A stretch of DNA of 64,000 bases from NCBI RefSeq assembly GCF_029637705.1, contig NZ_CP121252.1, forward strand, positions 3,065,676 to 3,129,675, in the 5' to 3' direction. Of this stretch, positions 52,029-61,219 are shown piece by piece. Under the pieces are notes generated by a model that ran no database searches, was not told the origin of the DNA, and was given only the letters and a program-made list of their open reading frames with translations. The stretch comes from Citricoccus muralis (GTDB lineage: Bacteria > Actinomycetota > Actinomycetes > Actinomycetales > Micrococcaceae). The translations under genes were made by a program, and so were the position numbers. Within the stretch, counting starts at the first letter, position 1. The number at the start of each line of letters is the position of its first letter.

Positions 52029-53821
52029 GCACCACCCCACCCACCGGCGACGCCGCGGGCGCAACCCAGGGCGCCCACGACCCGCTCGACACCACCGGCG
52101 CCCCCGAAACTGACTCCCCGGAACCGCCCGAAGACGCCTCACGCAATCCGCAGGCCGCCGCCCGCGCCTCCGCCATCATGGCCGCCGGAACCCTCGTCTC
52201 CCGCGTGCTTGGCTTCATCCGCACCTCGCTGCTGGCCATCGCCATCGGCTCCACCGCTCTCGTTGCCGACGTCTTCGAATCCGCCAACACCATCCCGAAC
52301 ATCATCTACATGCTGCTCGCCGGCGGCGTATTCAACGTGGTGCTGGTCCCGCAGCTCATCAAGGCCGCTCGCGCCCCAGACCGCGGCGCCGACTACACGT
52401 CCCGGCTGATCACCCTCGCGATCATCATCATGGCGGCCTTCACCCTCGCCATCACGGCGTGCGCCTACCCGATCATGTCCGCGCTGACGCTGAACTGGTC
52501 CGAGCCGAAACTTGCCCTGGCCACCGCGTTCGCACTCTGGACCCTGCCCCAGATCTTCTTCTACGGCCTCTACGCCATCATCGGCCAGGTCCTCAACGCC
52601 CACGGCCGCTTCGGCGCCTACATGTGGGCCCCGGTCGCCAACAACGCGGTCGCCATCATCGTCATCGGCGTCTACCTGCTGATGTTCGGCCACTACACCG
52701 GGATCGACGACTCCCAACAGCTCGCAGAATGGACGACGACGCACACCCTGGTCCTCGCGGGCGGACACACCCTAGGCATCGTGGTTCAGGCGCTCGTGCT
52801 GTTCTGGCCCCTCAAACGACTCGGGCTCGGGCTGCGGCTGAAGTTCGGCTGGAAGGGCATGGGACTGCGTACCACCGGCCGCCTCGCCGCCTTCACCCTG
52901 ATCACCATGGTCGTGGGCAACCTCGGCAACCTCATCGGCGCCCGCCTCGTCACCGGCGCCACCGAGGCCCGCTCCCTCGTCGGTGAATCGGCAGAGGCCA
53001 GCGCCGCCGTACCGGGCCTCTACGCCCTCAATGTCACCCAGCTCATTACGGTGTTGCCGCACTCGGTGTTCGTCCTCTCCATCGCCACCGTACTGTTCAA
53101 CCAGCTGGCCCGCTCCATGCACGCCCAGCGCATCGAGGAGGCCCGCGAGACCACCGGCCGCGGGCTGCGTATCTTCGCGGTGCCCATGATGTTCGCCATG
53201 GTCGTGATGATCGTGCTCGCCGGACCCTTGGGCCGCATCTTCGCGGGCTCCTCGGAGACGGCAGCCATCTCCGCGGCCGCCATTGGCCAGTTGCTGGTCC
53301 TGCTCGCCCTGGGGATGCCCTTCCGCTCCGCGCACTTCTATCTGCTGCGCGTCTTCTACGCCGCCGAGAACGCGTTCATCCCCATGCTCGTTCAGGTCTC
53401 GGCCGCCGTCGTCACCATCGCTCTGGCCTACGGGATCGCCCCGTTCATCCCGAACACCTCCATGGCATACTTGCTGGCGCTCACCTACACAGTGGTGCAC
53501 GTGCTGCAATTCCTGGTCTGCCACCTGCTGGTCCGCCGCACCTATGGCGACTACGGCTCCGCCGAGGTGTTCAGCACCTACCTGCGTACCGGCTACGCGG
53601 CCGTGCTTTCGGGCGTTGCCGGCGCCGGCGTGCTGTGGCTGCTCGGCGGTTTCTCCACCGGATTCGCCTGGCAGTCCATCATCACCGCGCTCATCAGCTG
53701 CGCCATCGTCGGCGTCGTCATGCTGGGCGTATATCTCATCGCCTGCCGCTGGCTGCGCATCCGCGAGGTCGACCAGTTCCTGGCCCCGCTGCTCTCCCGA
53801 CTCACGGGCCGCCGCGGCTAA
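52025..53821 (+). CDS. murJ: Lipid II flippase MurJ
   Basis: 598 aa from GTG 52025. After a ~45-residue Thr/Pro/Glu-rich cytoplasmic leader come about 14 transmembrane segments of the MOP/MVF fold (VSRVLGFIRTSLLAIAIG, IPNIIYMLLAGGVFNVVLVPQL, LPQIFFYGLYAIIGQVLNAHGRFG, ALGMPFRSAHFYLLRVFYAAENAF). It flips lipid II for peptidoglycan synthesis. Unlike mycobacterial MviN, the pseudokinase is not fused; a remnant is encoded by the next gene. Confidence 0.95.
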   Translation: MSTTPPTGDAAGATQGAHDPLDTTGAPETDSPEPPEDASRNPQAAARASAIMAAGTLVSRVLGFIRTSLLAIAIGSTALVADVFESANTIPNIIYMLLAGGVFNVVLVPQLIKAARAPDRGADYTSRLITLAIIIMAAFTLAITACAYPIMSALTLNWSEPKLALATAFALWTLPQIFFYGLYAIIGQVLNAHGRFGAYMWAPVANNAVAIIVIGVYLLMFGHYTGIDDSQQLAEWTTTHTLVLAGGHTLGIVVQALVLFWPLKRLGLGLRLKFGWKGMGLRTTGRLAAFTLITMVVGNLGNLIGARLVTGATEARSLVGESAEASAAVPGLYALNVTQLITVLPHSVFVLSIATVLFNQLARSMHAQRIEEARETTGRGLRIFAVPMMFAMVVMIVLAGPLGRIFAGSSETAAISAAAIGQLLVLLALGMPFRSAHFYLLRVFYAAENAFIPMLVQVSAAVVTIALAYGIAPFIPNTSMAYLLALTYTVVHVLQFLVCHLLVRRTYGDYGSAEVFSTYLRTGYAAVLSGVAGAGVLWLLGGFSTGFAWQSIITALISCAIVGVVMLGVYLIACRWLRIREVDQFLAPLLSRLTGRRG

Positions 53822-53952
53822 TCGGGCCCGACCACCACAAAACATCCACCGCGCCCGGTGATTCTTGCCGCCGCGCGCGTGTTCCCGTCTAGGATGAAAC
53901 AGACTGTACTCAGGGGACGTGTCACCGCGGACCCGCATCCGGGAGGATCACC

Positions 53953-55536
53953 GTGCCACAATCCATGGAAGAAGGAACCGTACTGGGGGGACGCTACCTC
54001 GTCACCTCGCATGTACTGACCTCAGCCGAGCAGGACATCGTGCTCAACGGCCGTGACCAGGTGCTCAACCGCGAGATCACCATCCTGGTGGCGTCCGCGC
54101 AGCACGCTAGCCAGGTCGCCACCTCAGCGCGCCAGCTGGCTACCGGCGAACGTTCCTCCAGTGTGCAGGTCCTCGACCTGGGCCTCTCGGATGACCGCAC
54201 CTATCTGATCGCGGCCGGCGATACCGACGTCGAAGACCTCCTCGCCCTCGTCACCGCCCACCAGGTCTACGTCGAGCCCTTCGAAACCGACACCCTGGGT
54301 TCCGAGCTGTTCGGCCAATCCCGCCAGCATGCACCCGAAACCTATGACGACGACGACGAGTACTACTCCGAACTCGACCAGAACCTCGCCGCGGAGCAGT
54401 CCCAGCCCCCGCGCAAGTCGAAGTTCCTCAACCGAGTTTCCGACAGCCTGAACTCTCGCCTCGGTTCCGCCGGTTCCGCCGGTGCCGCAGGAGGAGCCAG
54501 TGCAGCCGGTGCCACTAGCGCTGGAGCCGCCGCACACTCCGGCTCCGACCAGAACACCGAGGCCCAGCCCGCCGTCGAGGTCTACGACGACGAGCCCACC
54601 GGCCCCGTCGAGACCGCCGAACCCGCCCCCACCGCGCCGAACCGCTCCCTGCAGAACCGCGTCGCCTCCGCCATGGGTTCCGGCGCCCAGCACGACCAGG
54701 CCGACCAGCAGGGCGAGTACGACGATCACGACGACGACGGCGAGGACCAGCACGGTGCTGCCGGCTACACCGCTGCCGGTCTCGCCGGTTCCCCATACGA
54801 CGATCAGTACGATGACGGCGACTACGACGACGACTATGAGTACGAGTACGACGACGAGGAAAAGCGCTCCGGTGCCGGCAAATGGATCGGCGCCCTGCTG
54901 CTGGTCGCCGTCCTGGTCGCCGCCGTCGTCGTCGCATTCAACATGCTCGGCTCCAATGATCCCAGCGAGCCCGCCGATGAAAACACCGTCGCTGAGGAAC
55001 CCTCCGAGGGCACCGAAGGCTCCGGGGACGCCTCGCCCACCGAAGGCAGCGAAGGAGACGAGTCCACCGCGGCCGAGCCCGTTATTGCCGGCATCCAGCG
55101 CGTGGTCCCTGACAACCAGGGGCTGAACTCCGAGAATGACGGCGACCTGCCGTTGGCCGTCGACGGCGACCCAGCCACCGCCTGGCACTCCCTCTCCTTC
55201 GCTCAGGCCCCCATGGGCGGCTTCGCGTCCTCCATGGCTCTGGTGGTCGAATTGGAGGAGGAGAGCGCGATCTCCGAGATCAACGTGACCCAGAACAACG
55301 GCTCCGGCGGTAGCTTCCAGGTCATCGTCTCCGATTCCGCCGACCCGGCCGAGGGCACCTCGATCGCCGAGGGATCCTTCACCGGACCCACCTACTCGGT
55401 GCCCGTCCCCGAGTCCGAGGGCAGCGCCACCACCGGTCAGTACGTGATCATCAACTTCACCGAACTGCCCACCCTCTCCAACAACTCATCCAACCTGCCC
55501 TACGGTCTGCGCATCGCGGAGATCGAGGTCAACTGA
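53953..55536 (+). CDS. MurJ-linked membrane protein: kinase N-lobe remnant, acidic linker, TM helix and discoidin-like domain
   Basis: 527 aa from GTG 53953, with GGGAGGA 5 nt upstream. Residues ~5-50 (GTVLGGRYLVTSHVLTSAEQDIVLNGRDQVLNREITILVA) read like the first strands of a Ser/Thr kinase N-lobe, but no HRD, DFG or full kinase follows. Residues ~125-310 are highly acidic/Gly/Ala-rich. A transmembrane helix is at ~316-338 (WIGALLLVAVLVAAVVVAFNML). The exterior C-terminus (~375-527) resembles a discoidin (F5/8C) beta sandwich, as in mycobacterial MviN. It probably regulates MurJ or binds wall sugars. Confidence 0.7.
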   Translation: MPQSMEEGTVLGGRYLVTSHVLTSAEQDIVLNGRDQVLNREITILVASAQHASQVATSARQLATGERSSSVQVLDLGLSDDRTYLIAAGDTDVEDLLALVTAHQVYVEPFETDTLGSELFGQSRQHAPETYDDDDEYYSELDQNLAAEQSQPPRKSKFLNRVSDSLNSRLGSAGSAGAAGGASAAGATSAGAAAHSGSDQNTEAQPAVEVYDDEPTGPVETAEPAPTAPNRSLQNRVASAMGSGAQHDQADQQGEYDDHDDDGEDQHGAAGYTAAGLAGSPYDDQYDDGDYDDDYEYEYDDEEKRSGAGKWIGALLLVAVLVAAVVVAFNMLGSNDPSEPADENTVAEEPSEGTEGSGDASPTEGSEGDESTAAEPVIAGIQRVVPDNQGLNSENDGDLPLAVDGDPATAWHSLSFAQAPMGGFASSMALVVELEEESAISEINVTQNNGSGGSFQVIVSDSADPAEGTSIAEGSFTGPTYSVPVPESEGSATTGQYVIINFTELPTLSNNSSNLPYGLRIAEIEVN

Positions 55537-55561
55537 GACCCGCCTCACTGGCACTGAGCCT

Positions 55562-55604
55562 CGCCGCGTCGTCGTCGGAATAGTCCACGACGGCGCGGCG
55601 TTAT
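55562..55604 (+). terminator. 13-bp hairpin terminator after the MurJ-linked gene
   Basis: Bases 55562-55574 pair with 55588-55600 (one T-G wobble) around a 13-nt loop and are followed by TTAT. It separates the murJ unit from trxB. Confidence 0.7.
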
Positions 55605-55655
55605 GGCCCATGAACGCACCCGCACCACCCCTCCACAAGCCCGAAGGATCCCCTG

Positions 55656-56618
55656 TTGACTGAAACCGCTCCCGCGTCCGAGAACATCCACGACGTCGTC
55701 ATCATCGGCTCCGGGCCTGCCGGCTACACCGCCGCCATCTATACCGCCCGCGCCTCGCTGAACCCTGTGGTGTTCACGGGCTCAGTCACCGCCGGCGGCG
55801 AGCTGATGAACACGACCGACGTCGAGAACTTCCCGGGCTTCCCGGAGGGGATCCTCGGCCCCGAGCTGATGGGTCATCTCGAAGCGCAGGCCCGGCGTTT
55901 TGGTGCCGACATCCAGTACGAGGACGTCGTCGAAGCCGACCTGCAGGTGCAGCCCAAGAAGCTGACTCTCGGCAACGGTGACGTTCACTACGCCCGGTCC
56001 GTCATCCTCGCCACCGGATCCGCCTACCGCGAGCTGGGGCTCGACGGCGAAAAGCGTTTCTCCGGCCACGGCGTCAGCTGGTGCGCTACCTGCGACGGCT
56101 TTTTCTTCCGGGATCAGAACGTCGCGGTCGTCGGCGGTGGCGACTCCGCCATGGAGGAAGCCCTGTTCCTCACCAAGTTTGCTGATAAGGTCACCGTGAT
56201 CCACCGTCGCGACGAGCTGCGAGCCTCCCAGATCATGGCCGATCGCGCCCTGCAGCACCCGAAAATCGAGTTCCTCTGGAACACCGGCGTCGAAGACCTC
56301 ACCGGCGAGGACAAGCTGCAGACCGCACACCTGCGCAACCTGAAGACCGGGGAAGCCTCCACTCTGGATATCACCGGCCTCTTCGTCGCGATTGGCCAGG
56401 ACCCCCGCACCGAATTGGTCAAGGGCCAGCTCGACCTCCATGACGACGGCACCATTGCAGTACAGGGTCGTACCTCCAAGACCTCTCTCGCAGGCGTCTT
56501 TGCTGCAGGCGACGTCATCGACGGAACCTACCGACAGGCCATCACCGCTGCCGGCTCCGGCTGTGTCGCTGCCCAGGACGTCGAGCACTACCTTGCCGAC
56601 CTCAACGACGCCCACTGA
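55656..56618 (+). CDS. trxB: Thioredoxin-disulfide reductase
   Basis: 320 aa from TTG 55656, with GAAGGA 7 nt upstream. The FAD motif is VVIIGSGPAGYTAAIYTARA, the redox-active pair is Cys143-x2-Cys146 (SWCATCDGFF), the NADPH motif is VAVVGGGDSAMEEALFL and the tail ends GVFAAGDVIDGTYRQAITAAGSG. It reduces thioredoxin with NADPH. It is followed by trxA after 37 bp. Confidence 0.96.
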   Translation: MTETAPASENIHDVVIIGSGPAGYTAAIYTARASLNPVVFTGSVTAGGELMNTTDVENFPGFPEGILGPELMGHLEAQARRFGADIQYEDVVEADLQVQPKKLTLGNGDVHYARSVILATGSAYRELGLDGEKRFSGHGVSWCATCDGFFFRDQNVAVVGGGDSAMEEALFLTKFADKVTVIHRRDELRASQIMADRALQHPKIEFLWNTGVEDLTGEDKLQTAHLRNLKTGEASTLDITGLFVAIGQDPRTELVKGQLDLHDDGTIAVQGRTSKTSLAGVFAAGDVIDGTYRQAITAAGSGCVAAQDVEHYLADLNDAH

Positions 56619-56655
56619 GCGCAATCAACCTTAACCCCACTACCAAGGAGACCCC

Positions 56656-56979
56656 ATGAGCACCATCGACGTCACCGATCAGGACTTCCAGCAGAAGGTT
56701 CTCGAGTCCGACAAGCCAGTGCTGGTCGACTTCTGGGCTGAATGGTGCGGTCCCTGCCGCATGCTGACGCCCGTCCTAGAAAAGATGGCTGAGCAGTACG
56801 CCGACAAGATCACCGTTGCCAAGGTGAACGTCGACGAAAACCCCGGCATCGCATCGCAGTATGGAATCACCAGCATTCCGGCCGTGTTCGCATTCAAGGA
56901 TGGCGAAAAAGTGGCCACCTCGATCGGCGCCAAGCCGCAGCAGGCACTCGAAGCAGAGTTTGCCGATCTCCTGCAGTAA
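56656..56979 (+). CDS. trxA: Thioredoxin
   Basis: 107 aa. The active site is Cys31-Gly-Pro-Cys34 in [12 protein letters not shown]; the cis-proline is in [12 protein letters not shown]. The reduced form acts as general disulfide reductant. The ribosome site AAGGAGA lies upstream. A 23-bp terminator follows. Confidence 0.97.
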   Translation: MSTIDVTDQDFQQKVLESDKPVLVDFWAEWCGPCRMLTPVLEKMAEQYADKITVAKVNVDENPGIASQYGITSIPAVFAFKDGEKVATSIGAKPQQALEAEFADLLQ

Positions 56980-57000
56980 TTCTGTTGCACTGAGCGCAAG

Positions 57001-57049
57001 ACAAATAGGCGGGCTCCCCACCAGACTGGTGGGGAGCCCGCCTATTTGT
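57001..57049. terminator. Perfect 23-bp bidirectional hairpin between trxA and parB
   Basis: Bases 57001-57023 pair perfectly with 57027-57049 around a 3-nt loop, with A/T-rich ends in both directions. It lies between two convergent genes and can stop both transcripts. Confidence 0.93.
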
Positions 57050-57060
57050 TGTACTCAGCC

Positions 57061-58287
57061 TCAGGAATCGCTGGCTCTCTTGGAAGGCTGAATGATATCC
57101 ATGATGCGGTTCAAATCCTCGACGGACGCAAAATCAATGGCAATTCTGCCCTTCTTCGCGCCGAGGCTGATCTTGACCGTCGTATCCAGCTCATCGGTCA
57201 GCGTATTAGCTAGATACTCGAACCGCTCATTCTGAGCGGGCGTCACGCGCGTAGCGCGACGTCGAATACCAGTACCATTCACCGTCAGGGCGACGAGTTC
57301 TTCCGTTGCCCGAACCGATAGACCTTCATTCATGACGCGCTGTGCAACGCGCTCCATGGTGGCCTCGTCTTGCAGTCCGAGCAGTGCACGCGCATGCCCG
57401 GCAGACAAAACACCCGATGCAACACGTCGCTGGACCAACGGTGGCAACTTCATCAGTCGCAAGGTATTGGAGATCTGCGGTCTTGACCGACCGATACGTT
57501 CCGAAAGCTCATCTTGAGTGCAGTTGAAGTCACGCAGCAACTGCTCGTAGGCAGCAGCTTCTTCCAAAGGATTCAACTCACTACGATGTATGTTCTCAAG
57601 AAGAGCGTCCCTGAGTAGATCCTCATCGGCCGTATGGCGGATAATCACCGGGATTTCCATCAGGCCGGCAGCCCGGGAGGCACGCCAGCGACGTTCACCC
57701 ATCACCAGTTCATAGTGGTCGCTATTAGTTGGTCTTACAACTATTGGCTGCAGAACGCCGACTTCACGGATGGACGCGATGAGCTCGTCCATGTCTTCTT
57801 CGTTGAAAACGTCACGCGGCTGACGCGGGTTCGGCACGATAGTGTCAATGGGGAGAGATCGCAGTTCTGGCCCAGGCTGTTCTGGCTCGGCAGAGTTCAC
57901 CGGGAGCTCAACGTCCCGGTTGCGCCTGGAAGTAGCGGTACTGAGCGGATTAGGCATCTCACGACGAACTGGCCCTCGCTCCTGCGTCGTCTTTCGACGG
58001 GCCGGAGTAGGTGCCTCAGGGAAGAAGATGTCTACAGGTCTCCGTGTTTCACGTGAAACAGGAGTACTGGGCTCATCAATCCCCTCATTCGCAAGATACC
58101 GCTCTGCTACGGACGTAGGGGAACTAGGCGCCTCTACCTTAAGTCCGGATTTCTCATCATCTGATGATTCGGTATTAACCGGGCTTCCAGTATCATCACT
58201 CTGCTCATCTAAGTTTGCCGATGTATCCTGGATGAGCGCACTCAATCCACGGCCGAGGCCGCGACGGGATTTCTTCTGTGACATCAT
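57061..58287 (-). CDS. parB: Chromosome-partitioning protein ParB
   Basis: 408 aa with GGAGGTAAATG before the start. The CTP-binding/ParB_N domain is at ~145-230 (LRSLPIDTIVPNPRQPRDVF, YELVMGERRWRASRAAGL, LLRDALLENIHRSELNPLEEAAAYEQLL), then an HTH (TQDELSERIGRSRPQISNTLRLMKLP) and a C-terminal dimer domain (KKGRIAIDFAS, EDLNRIM). The first ~130 residues are low-complexity and charged. It binds parS and spreads on DNA. A parS site lies inside its own N-terminal coding region, encoding PVSRET. Confidence 0.96.
   Translation of the reverse strand: MMSQKKSRRGLGRGLSALIQDTSANLDEQSDDTGSPVNTESSDDEKSGLKVEAPSSPTSVAERYLANEGIDEPSTPVSRETRRPVDIFFPEAPTPARRKTTQERGPVRREMPNPLSTATSRRNRDVELPVNSAEPEQPGPELRSLPIDTIVPNPRQPRDVFNEEDMDELIASIREVGVLQPIVVRPTNSDHYELVMGERRWRASRAAGLMEIPVIIRHTADEDLLRDALLENIHRSELNPLEEAAAYEQLLRDFNCTQDELSERIGRSRPQISNTLRLMKLPPLVQRRVASGVLSAGHARALLGLQDEATMERVAQRVMNEGLSVRATEELVALTVNGTGIRRRATRVTPAQNERFEYLANTLTDELDTTVKISLGAKKGRIAIDFASVEDLNRIMDIIQPSKRASDS
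58045..58060. other. parS site 1 (perfect palindrome TGTTTCACGTGAAACA), inside parB
   Basis: Exact match to the canonical 16-bp parS palindrome; in the parB frame it encodes VSRET (residues near 77-81). Confidence 0.95.
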
Positions 58288-58313
58288 TTACCTCCAGTCT
58301 CCAATTCTAGTGG

Positions 58314-58329
58314 TGTTCCACGTGAAACA
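58314..58329. other. parS site 2
   Basis: TGTTCCACGTGAAACA, one mismatch to the canonical 16-mer, 27 bp upstream of the parB start. Confidence 0.93.
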
Positions 58330-58479
58330 CGACCATCACCCCCGAACCAGTAAGACGGTCATGAATACAGAACGACCTCATGTGATCAGTAGGTTGACTA
58401 GATGCATCGATACTCGCTCATCAATGAGGCTATTTGTGAATCCATAATCTCGACTCCCGCTAGCACGGGAGCACCATAG

Positions 58480-58495
58480 TGTTCCACGTGAAACG
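58480..58495. other. parS site 3
   Basis: TGTTCCACGTGAAACG; the 14-bp core has one mismatch. Confidence 0.92.
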
Positions 58496-58649
58496 ACACA
58501 TGTGTTTACCCGTACGCGGCTTCAGTGAGATACAAACCAACTGCACGAATGGTCCATCTACAAACTCCATAGCAGACTCCAAGCTATCGGAGCCTGCGGT
58601 CAATTTGATGATGAACTGCACCAACAGATCGGCATGGGGTGCCAAGGAA

Positions 58650-58665
58650 TGTTTCACGTGGAACG
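58650..58665. other. parS site 4
   Basis: TGTTTCACGTGGAACG; the 14-bp core has one mismatch. Confidence 0.92.
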
Positions 58666-58943
58666 CTTTCCTCGGATGAGACGTGATGACGTATAGCAGA
58701 CCCATAATGATGAAACGAGACGATCGAACCTTCTATACACAGACAAATCCATCGTTCGATAGCGAGCAGAGAAACACTAACGCGTGAACGGAGCCGAACA
58801 ATCTCGCTTCATCAAGACCACCGTGATTGCTATAGGACATAGATCCAACTCGATGCATCAGGAGTGAATCGAGCTAGGAGAGCATACGGCCATTGGTGCC
58901 ACAAGTTCATAGATGTCACACACTACGGTATTCATCGAGAGTG

Positions 58944-58957
58944 GTTTCACGTGCAAC
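58944..58957. other. parS site 5
   Basis: GTTTCACGTGCAAC, one mismatch in the 14-bp core. Confidence 0.85.
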
Positions 58958-59037
58958 TGTAGAGCAGGTCAGTGAAAAAAGGGATATGAAGGTCAAAAGT
59001 GAGTCAATGCAGACGACCACGAACAAGTGCAGCCATG

Positions 59038-59051
59038 GTTTCACGTGAAAC
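59038..59051. other. parS site 6 (perfect 14-bp core)
   Basis: GTTTCACGTGAAAC, perfect core palindrome, in the non-coding gap. Confidence 0.95.
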
Positions 59052-59216
59052 ATGGTACTGACTTACGTTGAGTATGGAACGCTTTAGAGCTCGTGGAGCG
59101 TAACCAACGGTGTATCTACGTGAATACAGACCAATGCCCCGATGAGCTGAGAATCAGGACTCCGCTCATTATCTGCAGTATGTCTATAGCGCAAATATTA
59201 AGACCGCGTTGGAGGG

Positions 59217-59230
59217 GTTTCACGTGGAAC
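59217..59230. other. parS site 7
   Basis: GTTTCACGTGGAAC, one mismatch in the 14-bp core. Confidence 0.9.
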
Positions 59231-59540
59231 GACGACGTGCCGACCTCAAGTTGCACAATCAGTTGGGCCAAATACCGAATCTGGTACGGACACAGAACAA
59301 CTTCTAAAGTCGCGATTCATACGAAACAAGCACCACAAGGCATACCAACCAGGGCCCGGGATCTAGCCTCCACACCGGCGTGAGACTTCTACATTAACCA
59401 GTCATCGAGTCAGCCAACCGTATCAACCGTTTACGTCGTGAATACGGCCACAAGTGGTTGAGTATGAGTTCAGGAGCTAATGCCTGCCTACAAGAAGTGA
59501 CTTGTAGGCACACGAGAGAGAACATCATGAACAACTAGAT

Positions 59541-59554
59541 GTTCCACGTGAAAC
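59541..59554. other. parS site 8, touching the parA stop codon
   Basis: GTTCCACGTGAAAC, one mismatch; its last base is the last base of the parA stop codon. Confidence 0.92.
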
Positions 59555-60525
59555 TAGGCTGGTGCACCACGCTCTGCAATTTCCGCCGCCGCCTCTCGAT
59601 AACTTAACGCACCGCTCGATTGCGGATCGTAAGTCAAGACGCTCTGCTGGAAGCTCGGAGCCTCAGAAATGCGTACGTTACGGGGGATCAGAGTACTAAG
59701 CACTTCAGTTGGGAAATACTCGCGCACTTCATCTGCAACCTGAGTAGCAAGACGAGTTCGTCCGTCATACATGGTGAGCAGGATAGTGGAAACCTTCAGA
59801 TCAGCATTTAGATGCTTCTGAATCATGTTGATGTTTTTCACCAGCTGAGAAAGACCCTCAAGCGCGTAATACTCAGTCTGGATCGGAATAAGCACCTCTG
59901 TCGCTGCCACGAAGGCGTTCACGGTCAGTAGGCCAAGGCTCGGCGGGCAATCAATGAAAATGTAGTCGAGACGGGGAAGTCCCTGCTCCTCACGATATTT
60001 AAAGTACGCCGCAAGTGCACGCGACAAACGCTGCTCACGAGCCACGAGAGAAACGAGTTCAATCTCCGCACCAGCGAGCTCGATTGTTGCCGGCGCCACC
60101 TGGAGTCCATCGACGTCGGGGCAGTTCTGTACAACGTCCTGAATTTCCAGGTCGTCAAGAAGCACATCATAGATCGAGTTGTCATCGGACCCGTGAGGTA
60201 TGTTCAGAGCGGTAGACGCGTTTCCCTGAGGATCAATGTCCACCACCAGCACATGCATACCGGCGCGAGCCATCGCGGCGGAGAGATTCACTGTCGTGGT
60301 GGTCTTGCCCACTCCACCTTTCTGATTAGAGATGGTGAAGATACGGGTAGCATCTGGCTTCGGTAGACGCTTGCCTTTGAGCTTCTGACGTCTCAAATTC
60401 TCGGCCGCAAGTTCACGTGCCAGGGGAGTTAGCGAATCGAGGTTGGTATCGGTCTCGCGTTGCGATTCACGTGAAACACTCGGATTGTCGCTCAATTGCG
60501 CCTCCTGGTCACTCATCTGATCCAC
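59554..60525 (-). CDS. parA: Chromosome-partitioning ATPase ParA (Soj)
   Basis: 323 aa. A ~65-residue polar N-terminus precedes the deviant Walker A ISNQKGGVGKTTTTVNLSAAMA; DIDPQGNASTALNI, YIFIDCPPSLGLLTVNA and PIQTEYYALEGLSQLV follow. It drives origin segregation with ParB. It lies 22 bp after rsmG in the same direction, so it belongs to the rnpA-yidD-yidC-jag-rsmG operon rather than pairing directly with parB. Confidence 0.96.
   Translation of the reverse strand: MDQMSDQEAQLSDNPSVSRESQRETDTNLDSLTPLARELAAENLRRQKLKGKRLPKPDATRIFTISNQKGGVGKTTTTVNLSAAMARAGMHVLVVDIDPQGNASTALNIPHGSDDNSIYDVLLDDLEIQDVVQNCPDVDGLQVAPATIELAGAEIELVSLVAREQRLSRALAAYFKYREEQGLPRLDYIFIDCPPSLGLLTVNAFVAATEVLIPIQTEYYALEGLSQLVKNINMIQKHLNADLKVSTILLTMYDGRTRLATQVADEVREYFPTEVLSTLIPRNVRISEAPSFQQSVLTYDPQSSGALSYREAAAEIAERGAPA
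60464..60477. other. parS-like site 9, inside parA
   Basis: GATTCACGTGAAAC, one mismatch in the core; in the parA frame it encodes VSRES near residue 19. Confidence 0.8.
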
Positions 60526-60547
60526 CCAGAGTCTAGTCGATTACGAT

Positions 60548-61216
60548 CTAGCCAACGGGGACACGGACAATAGTTGTAGCTTCGACTAAAACATCGGCGC
60601 CGGCTTGCAGAACCTCCGGCTGCCCACAGCCGTACTTTTTGAGCGCCTTCTGTGCTGAGACGACTTCATCCGGAGCACTACGACCCTTTATCGCCAGCAG
60701 TTCGCCCGAACCGGATAGAAGGGGAATCGTCAACGGCAACAAGGACTTTAGCGCAGACACTGCGCGAGCGGTCACGATATCCACATCCAAATTCCCAGCC
60801 ACTTGCTCAGACCGTGCACGAACCACATCGACGTTGGTCAGGCCGAGATCATCGACGACCATATCTATCCATGCAACGCGTCGTTCCAGCGGCTCGATAA
60901 GGATGAACTGGGACTCTGGACGCGCTATGGCCAGTGCAAGCCCAGGCAACCCAGCCCCAGAACCGACATCAGCCACCAAGGCTCCCTGTGGAATGAGCTC
61001 TTCGACTACCGCACAGTTAAGCACATGCCGTTCCCAGAGACGGGGCACTTCACGCGGCCCTAGGAGACCCCACTCAATGCCCGTCGTGGACAAGTGACGG
61101 ACATACTGGTCAGCCAATTCCGCGGCGTCACCAAAGACAGCATCCACTGCAAGTTTCGTCTCAGGGGATGCTGATGTCAGCGAGACATCAACAAATTCGT
61201 CATTGGCTTCTGTCAT
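60548..61216 (-). CDS. rsmG: 16S rRNA (guanine527-N7)-methyltransferase
   Basis: 222 aa. The SAM-binding region reads VADVGSGAGLPGLALAIARPESQFILIEPLERRVAWID, quoted here in part as GSGAGLPGLALAI. The usual GidB pattern continues with VARSEQ-like RARSEQVAG and TARAVSALKSLLPLTIPLL. It methylates G527 of 16S rRNA; loss gives low-level streptomycin resistance in other bacteria. It starts 3 bases after the jag stop. Confidence 0.95.
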   Translation of the reverse strand: MTEANDEFVDVSLTSASPETKLAVDAVFGDAAELADQYVRHLSTTGIEWGLLGPREVPRLWERHVLNCAVVEELIPQGALVADVGSGAGLPGLALAIARPESQFILIEPLERRVAWIDMVVDDLGLTNVDVVRARSEQVAGNLDVDIVTARAVSALKSLLPLTIPLLSGSGELLAIKGRSAPDEVVSAQKALKKYGCGQPEVLQAGADVLVEATTIVRVPVG

Positions 61217-61219
61217 GAA

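Larger units (their letters stand above)
58288..59553. other. Non-coding centromere-like region between parB and parA
   Basis: A 1.27-kb stretch with no credible gene, clearly AT-richer than its surroundings. It contains parS sites 2-7 and almost all of site 8. The distances between neighbouring centres are about 166, 170, 293, 94, 179 and 324 bp. The only open frames (58460-58705 minus, 58479-58679 plus, 59093-59383 plus) run across parS sites and have no ribosome-binding sites or recognisable products. The parB promoter must lie here. Confidence 0.85.

Noticed and set aside
58460..59383. Small open frames in the parB-parA gap (58460-58705 minus, 58479-58679 plus, 59093-59383 plus)
   Set aside because: They cross parS palindromes, have no ribosome-binding site, atypical composition and no recognisable product.
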